Positions 7,878 through 15,910 of a DNA stretch of 31,477 nucleotides are shown here, one piece after another. Source of the stretch: CAVCAD01 sp036653735 (GTDB lineage: Bacteria > Bacillota_I > Bacilli_A > RF39 > UBA660); contig JAVVTI010000010.1 of NCBI GenBank assembly GCA_036653735.1, positions 1 through 31,477 of the forward strand, given 5' to 3'. A program made the translations under genes and the position numbers. Below the pieces are notes generated by a model. It made no database searches and was not told the origin of the DNA. It was given only the letters and a program-made list of their open reading frames with translations. Each line of letters starts with the position of its first letter. Position 1 is the first letter of the stretch.

Positions 7878-8201
7878 TTATTTTTCTTTAAAAAATATCA
7901 TTTGTCCTGATAATAAGTAAAGTGTCTTATTCTGACTTACTAATTCATTTTCTGTTTTACCAAATATTTTACTTACTTCTTTTAGTGTATCATCATCCTT
8001 AGTTATATAGTATTGTACTCCTTTAACAGGTAACATAATAGTTTGATTAGGATATATATAAGTATTTTCTTCAAAGCCATTTAACTCATTAATTAGTTTA
8101 TAATTTAAATTAAATTTCTTAGCAATATCATAAAGAGTATCTCCTTGTTTAATAACATAATAGTCATAATAAGGAGTCTTTAATAATGGACTGTCTAACA
8201 T
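7878..8201 (-). CDS. Small two-LysM-domain protein without signal peptide
   Basis: One hundred and seven residues. A GTG at 8210 would lie within the AGGTGA ribosome site, so the ATG at 8201 (MLDSPLLK) is preferred. The first LysM is clear (YYVIKQGDTLYDIAKKFN, INELNG, IYPNQTIMLP). The second, shorter copy is divergent (YYITKDDDTLKEVSKIFGK, LLSGQMIFF). LysM modules bind N-acetylglucosamine glycans, usually peptidoglycan. There is no signal peptide or transmembrane segment. In spore formers, cytosolic LysM proteins can be assembled on the forespore from the mother cell, which would fit the sporulation genes in this window, but that role is inference. Confidence 0.8.
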   Translation of the reverse strand: MLDSPLLKTPYYDYYVIKQGDTLYDIAKKFNLNYKLINELNGFEENTYIYPNQTIMLPVKGVQYYITKDDDTLKEVSKIFGKTENELVSQNKTLYLLSGQMIFFKEK

Positions 8202-8242
8202 ATAAATCACCTAATCTATAATATGAATAAACAATACATATG

Positions 8243-9358
8243 TTATTTATTATATATAAATATATTATTTTTATTATTAAAATTAAACTCATAATAACTA
8301 AGTAAATGTTTTAATCCATTAGTAGGATTAAATTCATAAAGAGTCTCTTTATCTATAAAATATACTTTACTTTTATATTCCTTAATTATTTTAATATCAT
8401 TCTTATTATACATAATAGTCTTTATACTAGGATTATCTTTATAATTAAAATATAAACTATCATACTTAGTAAATTCATAATTACTTAATAATAAATTTTC
8501 ATACTTAATTTTATCTACTTTATAATCATTTAGTCTTGCTTTTACTTCCTTATTATTATATATCTTTATATATCCTTTATCCTCACTACCTACTAGAGTT
8601 ATTTCCTTCTTAATAGTATTTATTCTATAAAGATTATTATACTTATTATCAAAAAGATATACATTATTTTTATAACTTCCAGCATAATAAGCATCATAGC
8701 TTATAATAAACTTAGTTTCTATTTGATGAACTTTTTGATCTATCATATTAAATATATACATATTACTAAATTCATACTTCTCATCATAAGAAGGCATAAT
8801 AATATTATTTTTTAGTTGATAAGAAAGCTTATTATCATATACATCATTATTAAATACCTTAGTAAATTTAATAGTCTTATCATTCATAGTATAAAAACCA
8901 TTATAAGTAAATAAGGATATATATGTTTTATTACTTAAACTATTATAGTAATGTAATTTTTCATTACTTGGAGTCTCTTCTTTATATGAAATACTTAAAG
9001 AATCAACATATTTATTTATTTCTTTATCTTTTATTAAATAATAACTTATTAACTTATTAGAATCATAACATATTGGATAAGTCTTTGTATTCTTTATTAT
9101 AGGATGCACACAGTAGTAAGAATTATTATTAATTACTTTAATATCTTTAATTAATTTCTTACTTATCTTTTTATTACAGTATACCTCAAAGTTATATAGT
9201 TTATCTTTTTTAATCTCAAAATAATATCTTTTATTATTATATGTTTCTTTAATAGTAAAGTCATTTATATTATATTTTATTTCATACTTATAAGTAAAAT
9301 AATTATATAGATATACTATAAAACAAAGAGATAAACTAAATATTATAATTTTTTTCAT
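8243..9358 (-). CDS. Membrane-anchored Tyr/Asn/Lys-rich protein of unknown function
   Basis: A 371-residue protein with an N-terminal membrane anchor or signal (MKKIIIFSLSLCFIVYLYNY). The rest is probably extracytoplasmic and consists of short beta-strand-like stretches, for example NNVYLFDNKYNNLYRINTIKK and VYFIDKETLYEFNP. These suggest a degenerate beta-propeller or similar all-beta fold. I do not recognise the family. The SD AAGGAG is well placed before the start. It is preceded by a terminator, so it probably has its own promoter. Confidence 0.65.
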   Translation of the reverse strand: MKKIIIFSLSLCFIVYLYNYFTYKYEIKYNINDFTIKETYNNKRYYFEIKKDKLYNFEVYCNKKISKKLIKDIKVINNNSYYCVHPIIKNTKTYPICYDSNKLISYYLIKDKEINKYVDSLSISYKEETPSNEKLHYYNSLSNKTYISLFTYNGFYTMNDKTIKFTKVFNNDVYDNKLSYQLKNNIIMPSYDEKYEFSNMYIFNMIDQKVHQIETKFIISYDAYYAGSYKNNVYLFDNKYNNLYRINTIKKEITLVGSEDKGYIKIYNNKEVKARLNDYKVDKIKYENLLLSNYEFTKYDSLYFNYKDNPSIKTIMYNKNDIKIIKEYKSKVYFIDKETLYEFNPTNGLKHLLSYYEFNFNNKNNIFIYNK

Positions 9359-9375
9359 ATCTTACTCCTTATATA

Positions 9376-9403
9376 AAAAATGTTAAAATTATTTAACATT
9401 TTT
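9376..9403 (-). terminator. Terminator of the PH-domain gene
   Basis: Arms AAAAATGTTAAA (9376-9387) and TTTAACATTTTT (9392-9403) with an ATTA loop. On the minus strand the hairpin ends in a T run. It overlaps the stop region of the PH-domain gene. Confidence 0.7.
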
Positions 9404-9829
9404 AGTAGTATACTTCTGTTTCTCACTTATCATAAATTGTGTTATCTTTGTTTCTATTTCATCAAGAGCCTTAGATGAAATATTAGAAAGTTCTACTACT
9501 TCCTTAACTGTATCTATTATTATATTACCCCATATTAGACCGTTTTTTACTTCTAAATCATTATATAAGTCTGGTGTAATAGAAGTAAAGAAATAACCCC
9601 ATAATACTCTTTTTTGAGCTAATAATAATCTCTTATTAGTAAGTACTATTACACTAGTAAAGAATATATCAAAAGCACTACTATTCTTCTGAGCTGCAAA
9701 AGCATATACTACCTTTTCATCAGGATTAATATGTTTCTCTATTACCTTAGAGTGTGCTTTAATTCTCCAACAAATAGTTAAAGGATATTTACTTTTAAAC
9801 TCTCTAACCTTACTATAAACACTATTCAT
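9389..9829 (-). CDS. Bacterial PH-domain protein
   Basis: One hundred and forty-six residues. The central part (about 40-125) has the strand pattern of bacterial PH-like domains, with the typical VIVLTNKRLLLAQKR ('ltnkRl') hairpin. It continues through IIDTVKEVVEL to an amphipathic C-terminal helix (SSKALDEIETKITQFM). There is no signal peptide or membrane segment. Ligand and role are unknown; these domains often bind proteins or membranes. The gene starts six bases after the thioredoxin-like gene ends and is almost certainly co-transcribed with it. Confidence 0.75.
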   Translation of the reverse strand: MNSVYSKVREFKSKYPLTICWRIKAHSKVIEKHINPDEKVVYAFAAQKNSSAFDIFFTSVIVLTNKRLLLAQKRVLWGYFFTSITPDLYNDLEVKNGLIWGNIIIDTVKEVVELSNISSKALDEIETKITQFMISEKQKYTTKNVK

Positions 9830-9835
9830 ATATAC

Positions 9836-10294
9836 CTACTTAATCACATTACTTTTAACAAGAAATTCTCTAAACCCATTAGCATCTTTAGTTCTACCAC
9901 TTAAATGAGCTACAACCTGTCCATTCTTAGTAATAAAAGTATAAGGGTTTCCATTATATTCTTTTAGTTCATAAGATTTTTCTATAATATTATAATCTTT
10001 AGAGTTAGAAATAGTATCCATTTCAAACCAATAAAGCTTAAAATCACTACTCTTCTTTACTTCCTCTATCATAGGTTTATATGCTATACAATGAGGACAA
10101 GATGTTTGAGCTAAAACAGTTACAACATATACATCACTCTTAGTGTCTGTTAACCACTCTTTTACATTAGTAGATGATTCCACTCTCTTACCACCACTAC
10201 CAAAAACAAATATAAATCCTAAAAAGACAACTAATAATACTCCTATAACTATGTAAGAAATATTTTTCTTAACAAATTTTTTAAATTTTTTCAT
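9836..10294 (-). CDS. Membrane-anchored thioredoxin-like protein
   Basis: A 152-residue protein. A basic N-terminus and a membrane segment (ISYIVIGVLLVVFLGFIFVFG, about 11-31) place the rest outside the membrane. The thioredoxin domain has VLAQTSCPHCIAYKPMIEE, with a CPHC active site like that of DsbA, and NPYTFITKNGQVVAHLSG, where the Pro is the expected cis-proline. It probably reduces, forms or isomerises disulfides in exported proteins. The neighbouring upstream gene encodes an exported protein with repeated Cys motifs, a plausible client. It is followed after six bases by the PH-domain gene. Confidence 0.85.
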   Translation of the reverse strand: MKKFKKFVKKNISYIVIGVLLVVFLGFIFVFGSGGKRVESSTNVKEWLTDTKSDVYVVTVLAQTSCPHCIAYKPMIEEVKKSSDFKLYWFEMDTISNSKDYNIIEKSYELKEYNGNPYTFITKNGQVVAHLSGRTKDANGFREFLVKSNVIK

Positions 10295-10350
10295 ACTTTA
10301 TACCCACTTCCTACATATCATTTTAAAGCATAATGCTTATAAAAGCAAGA

Positions 10351-10377
10351 AAAAAGATTAAATCAATAATCTTTTTT
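10351..10377 (-). terminator. Terminator downstream of the Cys-repeat surface protein gene
   Basis: AAAAAGATTA (10351-10360) and TAATCTTTTT (10367-10376) form a hairpin with a six-base loop; on the minus strand it ends in a run of T. It separates the surface-protein operon from the thioredoxin gene. Confidence 0.75.
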
Positions 10378-10384
10378 ATATGTA

Positions 10385-11776
10385 TTACATATTAACAGTT
10401 CTTTTATTTCCTGTGTATGTCCAACCATTAAGTGTTTCTTTAGTACTCCAAGTATATGAATATTTAAATCCTTGTACTTTTTCCACATATGCATTAATTT
10501 TATCTGTATATGATTTTACACATACACCATTATTTAAATTATAATCTGCATCACACTTATACTCAGTAATAGTTTTAAAATAATCACACTTACTTCCATT
10601 AATAACTCCATCAGACTTATTACAATAGTAGTAATAACCACCAGATGTATAAGTATAACATCTTAATGAAGTATTAATACCTTCTTCAAAGTAATTAGCT
10701 GGACAATAATATTTAACACCATATGTATAAACCATATTAGCATAATCATATTTATAACAAGTACCATTAGTATCTTTATTATATCCACTAGGACAAACAC
10801 TACCAGTAACTACAGCAGTTGCTGGAACATATCTAGCACAAGTTCCATTTTCTTTATAATAATTAGCAGGACAACTATAAGGATATATAGTTATATAATT
10901 AAAACATCCTGGTGTTGAACTACAAATATTTTGTTTATAAGGAATACCTTTTATCTTAGCAGCAGTTAATCTACAACTACTTCCACTTAATGTTCCCTCA
11001 TTACATTGATAACTAGTAGAGCCACTTACAGCATTAGTAGTTACTTTCTTATAACATTTATTATCATTACTTCTTGTATATCCATTTGGACACTCTTCCT
11101 TTTGATATAACTGACTAGGAGTATCTTTTAGATATTGTTTAGAACCATCATAGTAACCTAAATTAGCATTTTCACTATAATCTACTACTTTTTTATATGT
11201 TTTAATAGTATCTTTTGTTGTACTAGTAGTCCTATAACAAAAAGCACCCTCTAAACTATATCCCTCAGGACAAGAATACTTATTATAAGAAGAATCTACT
11301 TGTTTTTTAAATTGATATTGAGTTCCAGTCTTAACAACTTCTTCATTCTTACAGTCTTCACAGTAATCATAACAACCCAGTACTTTATTTACATAGTTTT
11401 GTTCATTATTACATACTAAACTAGTTTTAAGTATATATTCATTATCTCCCTTAGTAACCTCTACATAAGATGAATATACATTACATGAAGCACCATCTTT
11501 ATCAACAAATGGAAGTACTAAACTCTTATTCATTAATTCTTTTAAAGTAAGTTTAACACTCTTTCCTTCTTCTTTAGGCAATCTATCATTAGTAAAATAA
11601 GATTCACCTGCTTCTTGCATATACTTAATATTCTCTCTAAATACATTACTATAAAATGGTTTCATATTAGGAACTTTTGGAAATAACCAAACTAGTATTA
11701 AAATAAATAATGCTCCAAATATTATTTTTATTAATAAATCTAACCAATTTATATGTTTTTCTTCATTACTATACAT
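10385..11776 (-). CDS. Membrane-anchored surface protein with tandem Cys-Pro-x-Gly-Tyr repeats
   Basis: A 463-residue protein. A short cytoplasmic tail and one membrane segment (LLIKIIFGALFILILVWLF, about 14-32) precede an extracellular region. Residues 45-130 (YMQEAGESYFTNDRLP, LTLKELMNKSLVLPFVDKDG) look like a compact pilin-like module. After it come about eight copies of a C-P-x-G/N-Y-x(5-11)-C unit, such as CPEGYSLEGAFC, CPNGYTRSNDNKC, CPANYYKENGTC and CPSGYNKDTNGTC, ending in YTWSTKETLNGWTYTGNKR. The paired cysteines suggest one disulfide per repeat. Family and function are not recognised; an adhesin or envelope scaffold is possible. It follows the 447-residue gene after 15 bases with SD AGGGAGG, so the two form an operon. 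Confidence 0.7.
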   Translation of the reverse strand: MYSNEEKHINWLDLLIKIIFGALFILILVWLFPKVPNMKPFYSNVFRENIKYMQEAGESYFTNDRLPKEEGKSVKLTLKELMNKSLVLPFVDKDGASCNVYSSYVEVTKGDNEYILKTSLVCNNEQNYVNKVLGCYDYCEDCKNEEVVKTGTQYQFKKQVDSSYNKYSCPEGYSLEGAFCYRTTSTTKDTIKTYKKVVDYSENANLGYYDGSKQYLKDTPSQLYQKEECPNGYTRSNDNKCYKKVTTNAVSGSTSYQCNEGTLSGSSCRLTAAKIKGIPYKQNICSSTPGCFNYITIYPYSCPANYYKENGTCARYVPATAVVTGSVCPSGYNKDTNGTCYKYDYANMVYTYGVKYYCPANYFEEGINTSLRCYTYTSGGYYYYCNKSDGVINGSKCDYFKTITEYKCDADYNLNNGVCVKSYTDKINAYVEKVQGFKYSYTWSTKETLNGWTYTGNKRTVNM

Positions 11777-11791
11777 TTTAATTTCCTCCCT

Positions 11792-13135
11792 TTATTTTTT
11801 TAATCTTAATGTATTATATACTTCACTTAAATGTGCTGAGTAATCATTAGCAAATTGTCCATTGCCACATTTAAAATCTGGATTATTACTAGAGTAACTA
11901 AATTCCTTAATTACATCTTGTAACTTAAATTGTTGAGTTTCAGTAGTTCCATTATTTACATATGTTCTTTCATATGCTAAGTCTGGATCAACTGAATCAA
12001 TTAAGTTAGCACCACTATCCATAACCATATTTATTAATGCTTGCATACCTGGTGTTTCTACATTCATATAAGCTATTTCATTCTTATAACCATTAAGTAC
12101 CCAAGATTCAACTATTATTCTCATTAACTCAGTAGCATAAGTTTTAGCACCCTCTTTAGTAGGATGAGTAATAATACCTCTTCTAGCATTCTCTAATTTT
12201 TCTAATAACTCTTCACCCTTAGTATTATCTACTGTTAACTCTGTATAATTAATAAGACCACTCATCTTATCATCTTCTATATCATAACCATTAATCATAT
12301 TAGATGAGTACAAAGCTTCTTGACCAATTAAATAAAATAATCTTTCAAATGATGAAGCAACTAGTAAAGACTTCTTAGTATCAATATCATCCTTATCCAT
12401 TGTTTCATATCCTGGCATTTCAATATTACCACCATTAATTAACTTAATCATATTTACTATTTCTTCTCTAGTAAAATCATGATTAGGATTCATTATACTA
12501 ATATTATTTAGAAAAGCATCAGCTGCCAAAATAACTTGTGCTTCATCATTTACATCTGTAAATGCAACTGTATCACCAGTTTCAACACTAGAGTATGGAG
12601 CTTTCTCTTTATCTTTATCATTATCTTTACGATCAAAAAATACTTCAAAATCTTTAAATAATAATATTCCTGTATTAAGTGATAATAAAGCAAGTAATAA
12701 AGCTAAATTTTTCTTAGATAATACTATAAATTTTTTAGACTTTCTAACCTTATTTACTTTTCTTCTTGAATTATTAACATTTTCTTCTTCCTTATTATCA
12801 TAAGTAGAATCATTACTATGTTTTATCATATTTTCAACTGCTGTATTTTCAAATTCAAGTTCTTTACTTAATTTAGCAATTTCATCTACACTTTTAGCAT
12901 TTGAAATACTATTATTAAGCTCATCTATTTTATTTAAACGATCCTTAAATTCTTTACCAAATGAAGCAATTATACCTAAACGTTTCTTTTCCTGAGCTAT
13001 TTTATCAAGTAAGTTATCTCTTCCTTTAACATCACTTAAAGCTAGAAAACTTAAACTCTTATTAAGCTCTATTATCTTATTAGCAGAATCTTCACAAGCA
13101 TTTCTAATTAATAATAAATAATCTTCGTTTGTCAT
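11792..13135 (-). CDS. Coiled-coil membrane protein of unknown function, first gene of an operon
   Basis: A 447-residue protein. Residues 1-115 are highly charged and helical (cytoplasmic coiled coil). A basic stretch (SRRKVNKVRKSKKF) precedes one membrane segment (KNLALLLALLSLNTGILLF, about 140-160). About 285 acidic, helical residues likely lie outside. There is no signal cleavage site, enzyme motif or sorting signal. It has the best SigA promoter in the window, so it is probably well expressed in growth. Together with the Cys-repeat protein it may form a membrane-spanning surface complex; that is inference from the operon. Confidence 0.65.
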   Translation of the reverse strand: MTNEDYLLLIRNACEDSANKIIELNKSLSFLALSDVKGRDNLLDKIAQEKKRLGIIASFGKEFKDRLNKIDELNNSISNAKSVDEIAKLSKELEFENTAVENMIKHSNDSTYDNKEEENVNNSRRKVNKVRKSKKFIVLSKKNLALLLALLSLNTGILLFKDFEVFFDRKDNDKDKEKAPYSSVETGDTVAFTDVNDEAQVILAADAFLNNISIMNPNHDFTREEIVNMIKLINGGNIEMPGYETMDKDDIDTKKSLLVASSFERLFYLIGQEALYSSNMINGYDIEDDKMSGLINYTELTVDNTKGEELLEKLENARRGIITHPTKEGAKTYATELMRIIVESWVLNGYKNEIAYMNVETPGMQALINMVMDSGANLIDSVDPDLAYERTYVNNGTTETQQFKLQDVIKEFSYSSNNPDFKCGNGQFANDYSAHLSEVYNTLRLKK

Positions 13136-13165
13136 TTAAAACCACCCTTTTCTTTTATGGCTTAT

Positions 13166-13194
13166 ATTATACTACTATTAAGTACTTTTGTCAA
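13166..13194 (-). promoter_or_regulatory. Consensus SigA promoter for the 447-residue protein operon
   Basis: On the minus strand TTGACA (13194-13189) and TATAAT (13171-13166) are both exact, with a 17-base spacer. Transcription would start near 13160, about 25 bases before the start codon. Confidence 0.88.
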
Positions 13195-13222
13195 GAAAAA
13201 GTATCAAATGATATTTATTATG

Positions 13223-13257
13223 AAAAAAAAAGATAAGGCACTTTAACCTTGTCTTTC
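13223..13257 (-). terminator. Terminator of the choice-of-anchor A gene
   Basis: On the minus strand GGAAAGACAAGG, an eight-base loop, then CCTTATCTTT and further T residues. The stem is 10 bp with one G-U pair, followed by nine Ts. Confidence 0.85.
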
Positions 13258-13264
13258 CATGTTA

Positions 13265-14449
13265 CTACTTTTTACTAGTATATTTATTAAATAATTCAAG
13301 CTTACTTTGTAGTATTGTTTCTAATCTAGTAATAGCATTTATCATTTTTTTAACAGACATATTTACTTTTAATACCTCATCATTAGTAGATGACATAGTA
13401 ATTGCCTTTTGTATTTTTTCACCCTCTGCATTTAATATATGAGCAAGAGCTGTTTCTTCAAGTGCTATTGATTCAACAACATCAGTTATAGCATTTTCTC
13501 TACTGCATGGTGCAGTAGTAGTAGAAGAGCTAGTTGATGATGTAGTTGTAGTAGTTGTTGTAGTAGTTGTAGTAGTTGTAGTAGATACTGTAAAACTAGT
13601 ACAAGAACCAGTAGTTGATGGATTATATATATCAGGAAGTGATCCTAAGAAAAGATTATTAACTGCATTTAAAGATCCTGTTAAGTTATTTACAAGTAGA
13701 GTTCCAGTAATAGTTTTAACATTACTATTTACATTAGCATATGGAGCTAAAAACGAACCATATATATCACTATTTATTAGTATATTATCAGCATCAGGAA
13801 AATTCCATAGTATATAAGCAGCTTGAGCCTTAGTAATAGGATTACCATTTAATAAGGTTGTAAAATCATTAAGTACTATATTACTTCCATAAATACTAAT
13901 AACAACTGTTGATAATGGTGGAACTACTACATTAATACTTGTTATATCTTGTATATTTAAAAGAGATGATGCAACATTACTTCCATCTATTAAAAATGTA
14001 TTAATATTAGCATCCGTTCCAGTAAGTGTTAATGTTTTACCAAGAACACTTTGTGTACTAGGAGTAAGTGAGTATGATGCCCAAGCAATAGAAGAACACT
14101 CTAAATAACTAATCATAGCCGCTATAGAATATGTACCAAACTGATAAGTAAGAGGTTGAGAAGGAACATTATTTAAATTACTCATAGTATACTTAGTAAC
14201 TGTTCCACCAGTTTCTATACCACTATTTTGTTTATAATTAGTGCCTCCAGTAATATCCATATTCTTACCAACTCTTAATGAAAAATAATATGACTCTGTT
14301 TTTAAAGGTAAATCATAACCTACACTATAATTATTATATGTAGCATTACCTGCAACCCAAACAGAACCTGTAGCTGATGCATTAGATTGAATATGATTAT
14401 TAAATACAAAAATATTCTCATCATTCATTGTATAGAAATTTATTGCCAT
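13265..14449 (-). CDS. Choice-of-anchor A domain protein with poly-Thr linker, probable spore-surface protein
   Basis: A 394-residue protein. Residues 1-275 match my recollection of the choice-of-anchor A domain (MAINFYTMNDENIFVFNNH, GSVWVAGNATYNNY, NILINSDIYGSFLAPYANV). A low-complexity linker with about fifteen consecutive Thr, then Ser/Thr (about 285-312), leads to a helical tail (SRENAITDVVESIALEETA and AHILNAEGEKIQKAI). From memory, this tail resembles C-terminal modules of clostridial and bacillar spore-associated proteins. There is no signal peptide, which argues for assembly from the mother-cell cytoplasm rather than secretion. The Thr tract is a likely O-glycosylation site and a glycosyltransferase is encoded divergently next door. 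The start has an ideal AAAGGAGG SD. The spore role is inference. Confidence 0.75.
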   Translation of the reverse strand: MAINFYTMNDENIFVFNNHIQSNASATGSVWVAGNATYNNYSVGYDLPLKTESYYFSLRVGKNMDITGGTNYKQNSGIETGGTVTKYTMSNLNNVPSQPLTYQFGTYSIAAMISYLECSSIAWASYSLTPSTQSVLGKTLTLTGTDANINTFLIDGSNVASSLLNIQDITSINVVVPPLSTVVISIYGSNIVLNDFTTLLNGNPITKAQAAYILWNFPDADNILINSDIYGSFLAPYANVNSNVKTITGTLLVNNLTGSLNAVNNLFLGSLPDIYNPSTTGSCTSFTVSTTTTTTTTTTTTTTSSTSSSTTTAPCSRENAITDVVESIALEETALAHILNAEGEKIQKAITMSSTNDEVLKVNMSVKKMINAITRLETILQSKLELFNKYTSKK

Positions 14450-14516
14450 TTATGCCTCCTTTCATTTATTAATAATATTTATTTTATTAATCAGTTATTT
14501 ATTTTAACTGTTACTA

Positions 14517-14543
14517 TATAGTATGAAAAAGAATAATATAAGT
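14517..14543 (-). promoter_or_regulatory. Candidate SigK-like promoter of the choice-of-anchor A gene
   Basis: Read on the minus strand, AC (14543-14542) is followed after 16 bases by CATACTATA (14525-14517). This fits the SigK pattern AC-N16/17-CATANNNTA and would leave a leader of about 60 bases. A chance match is quite possible in DNA this AT-rich. The box overlaps the palindrome TACTATATAGTA, which could also serve the divergent glycosyltransferase gene. Confidence 0.35.
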
Positions 14544-14557
14544 ATAGGAGTAATAAT

Positions 14558-15853
14558 ATGAAAGTATCTATATTAACTATGTTTAATGGTTTATCTAGTA
14601 CATATTCTTTAGTAAATGTAGTAGCAGAAGAAATAAAAATGCTACTAAGTGATAATATAGAAGTAAGCATTTTAGTAACTGAGCATTGTCCAGATAATGA
14701 AAAAGTAGGAATCTTCCTAGACCCAAGAATTAAATGGATAAAAATAATAAATAGTAGAAATAACAAAGTATTTAACTGGAGAACTTATAGTAAAGATAAT
14801 AACATAGTACATAAAAGTTTCTATAAGGAAGTATCATTAATTAAGAAAGATTTTATTAAATATTTAAGTAGCTCTGACATATGTATTATGCATGATATAC
14901 TATATCAAGGTACTCATCTTATACATAACGTAGCTATTCGTAAAGCTCAAAAATATTTACCTAAACTACAGTTTATTTCATTATCACACTCTGCTCCCAT
15001 ACCACACATAAAAACTAAATACCCCATATCTTGTTTATATGAAGAAATGCCTAATACAACATATATATATCCTACACAGGTAGGACTTGATGCTATAAGT
15101 AAACAATATAATACAAGTATTAATAACTGCTATTGTATAAATAATAGTATAGATACTTTAGAATCTAAAAATGAAGAGGTAAATATTATTAAAAAACATA
15201 TTAATATGTATGCAGATATATTAATAGTATATCCAGCTAGACTTACTATGTCTAAAAGATTTCATATAATAACATTACTAGCTTCATATATTAAGAAATA
15301 CTCAAAAAAAACAGTTTCTATAATATTTTGTGATTTTGAAAGTAGTGACATACCAAGTAATACCTATAAATATATAATAAAAGATATAGGTAAACAAAAT
15401 GGTTTAGAAGAAACAGATATTCTCTTTACTTCCGATATAGGATTTAATAGTGGAGTTAAAAGAGAAACTGTTTATGAATTATTTACATTTAGTAACTTAT
15501 ATATATGTCCATCTTACTCAGAATCTTTTGGTCTTACAGTAATAGAAGCTGCCAGTAAAGGAAATTTCATAGTACTTAATGAAGCAGTACCCGCTTTAAA
15601 AGAAATAGGAAGTACAATAAATGCATACTTTATGAGATGGAATGCTAGATGTTTTACATATGATACATTTGAAAAATATCTACCTTCAGAACGTTTATAT
15701 TATATAGATAATACTAATAAAATAATTAATCTTATGGATAATAATCCAGTTATAAAAGCTAAGACACTCTCAAGAATAAGATATAGTAATAAATGGATAT
15801 ACGAAAATCAATTAAAACCACTTCTAAATAAGTTATATAAAAAAAGTTTATAA
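14558..15853 (+). CDS. GT-B fold glycosyltransferase (GT4-like)
   Basis: A 431-residue protein. The N-terminal Rossmann half starts MKVSILTMFNGLSSTYSLVN. The C-terminal half shows the donor-sugar signature YPARLTMSKR and the E-x7-E motif in YSESFGLTVIEAASKG, typical of retaining GT4 enzymes. There is no membrane segment, so it acts in the cytoplasm on a nucleotide-sugar donor. Its position, divergent from the poly-Thr protein across a 108-base gap, suggests that protein as acceptor, as in known pairs of spore glycoprotein and glycosyltransferase genes. Acceptor and sugar cannot be read from sequence. The SD TAGGAG is well placed, and a strong bidirectional terminator follows. Confidence 0.85.
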   Translation: MKVSILTMFNGLSSTYSLVNVVAEEIKMLLSDNIEVSILVTEHCPDNEKVGIFLDPRIKWIKIINSRNNKVFNWRTYSKDNNIVHKSFYKEVSLIKKDFIKYLSSSDICIMHDILYQGTHLIHNVAIRKAQKYLPKLQFISLSHSAPIPHIKTKYPISCLYEEMPNTTYIYPTQVGLDAISKQYNTSINNCYCINNSIDTLESKNEEVNIIKKHINMYADILIVYPARLTMSKRFHIITLLASYIKKYSKKTVSIIFCDFESSDIPSNTYKYIIKDIGKQNGLEETDILFTSDIGFNSGVKRETVYELFTFSNLYICPSYSESFGLTVIEAASKGNFIVLNEAVPALKEIGSTINAYFMRWNARCFTYDTFEKYLPSERLYYIDNTNKIINLMDNNPVIKAKTLSRIRYSNKWIYENQLKPLLNKLYKKSL

Positions 15854-15880
15854 TTATCTATAAACTTTTTTTATATAACT
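15831..15880. terminator. Bidirectional terminator between the glycosyltransferase and InlB-repeat genes
   Basis: A perfect 22-base inverted repeat (15831-15852 and 15859-15880) with loop ATTATC. Its A7/T7 tracts act as U-tracts on both strands. It overlaps the glycosyltransferase stop codon and ends 30 bases before the next convergent gene. Confidence 0.85.
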
Positions 15881-15910
15881 TATTGTATTACGAAACCTTT
15901 CTTAATTCTA

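Noticed and set aside
13515..13590. CRISPR-like tandem repeats
   Set aside because: The repeats are contiguous triplets coding for Thr, with no spacers.
14491..14766. Minus-strand open frame opposite the glycosyltransferase start
   Set aside because: It lies antisense to a clear glycosyltransferase N-terminus and has no SD.
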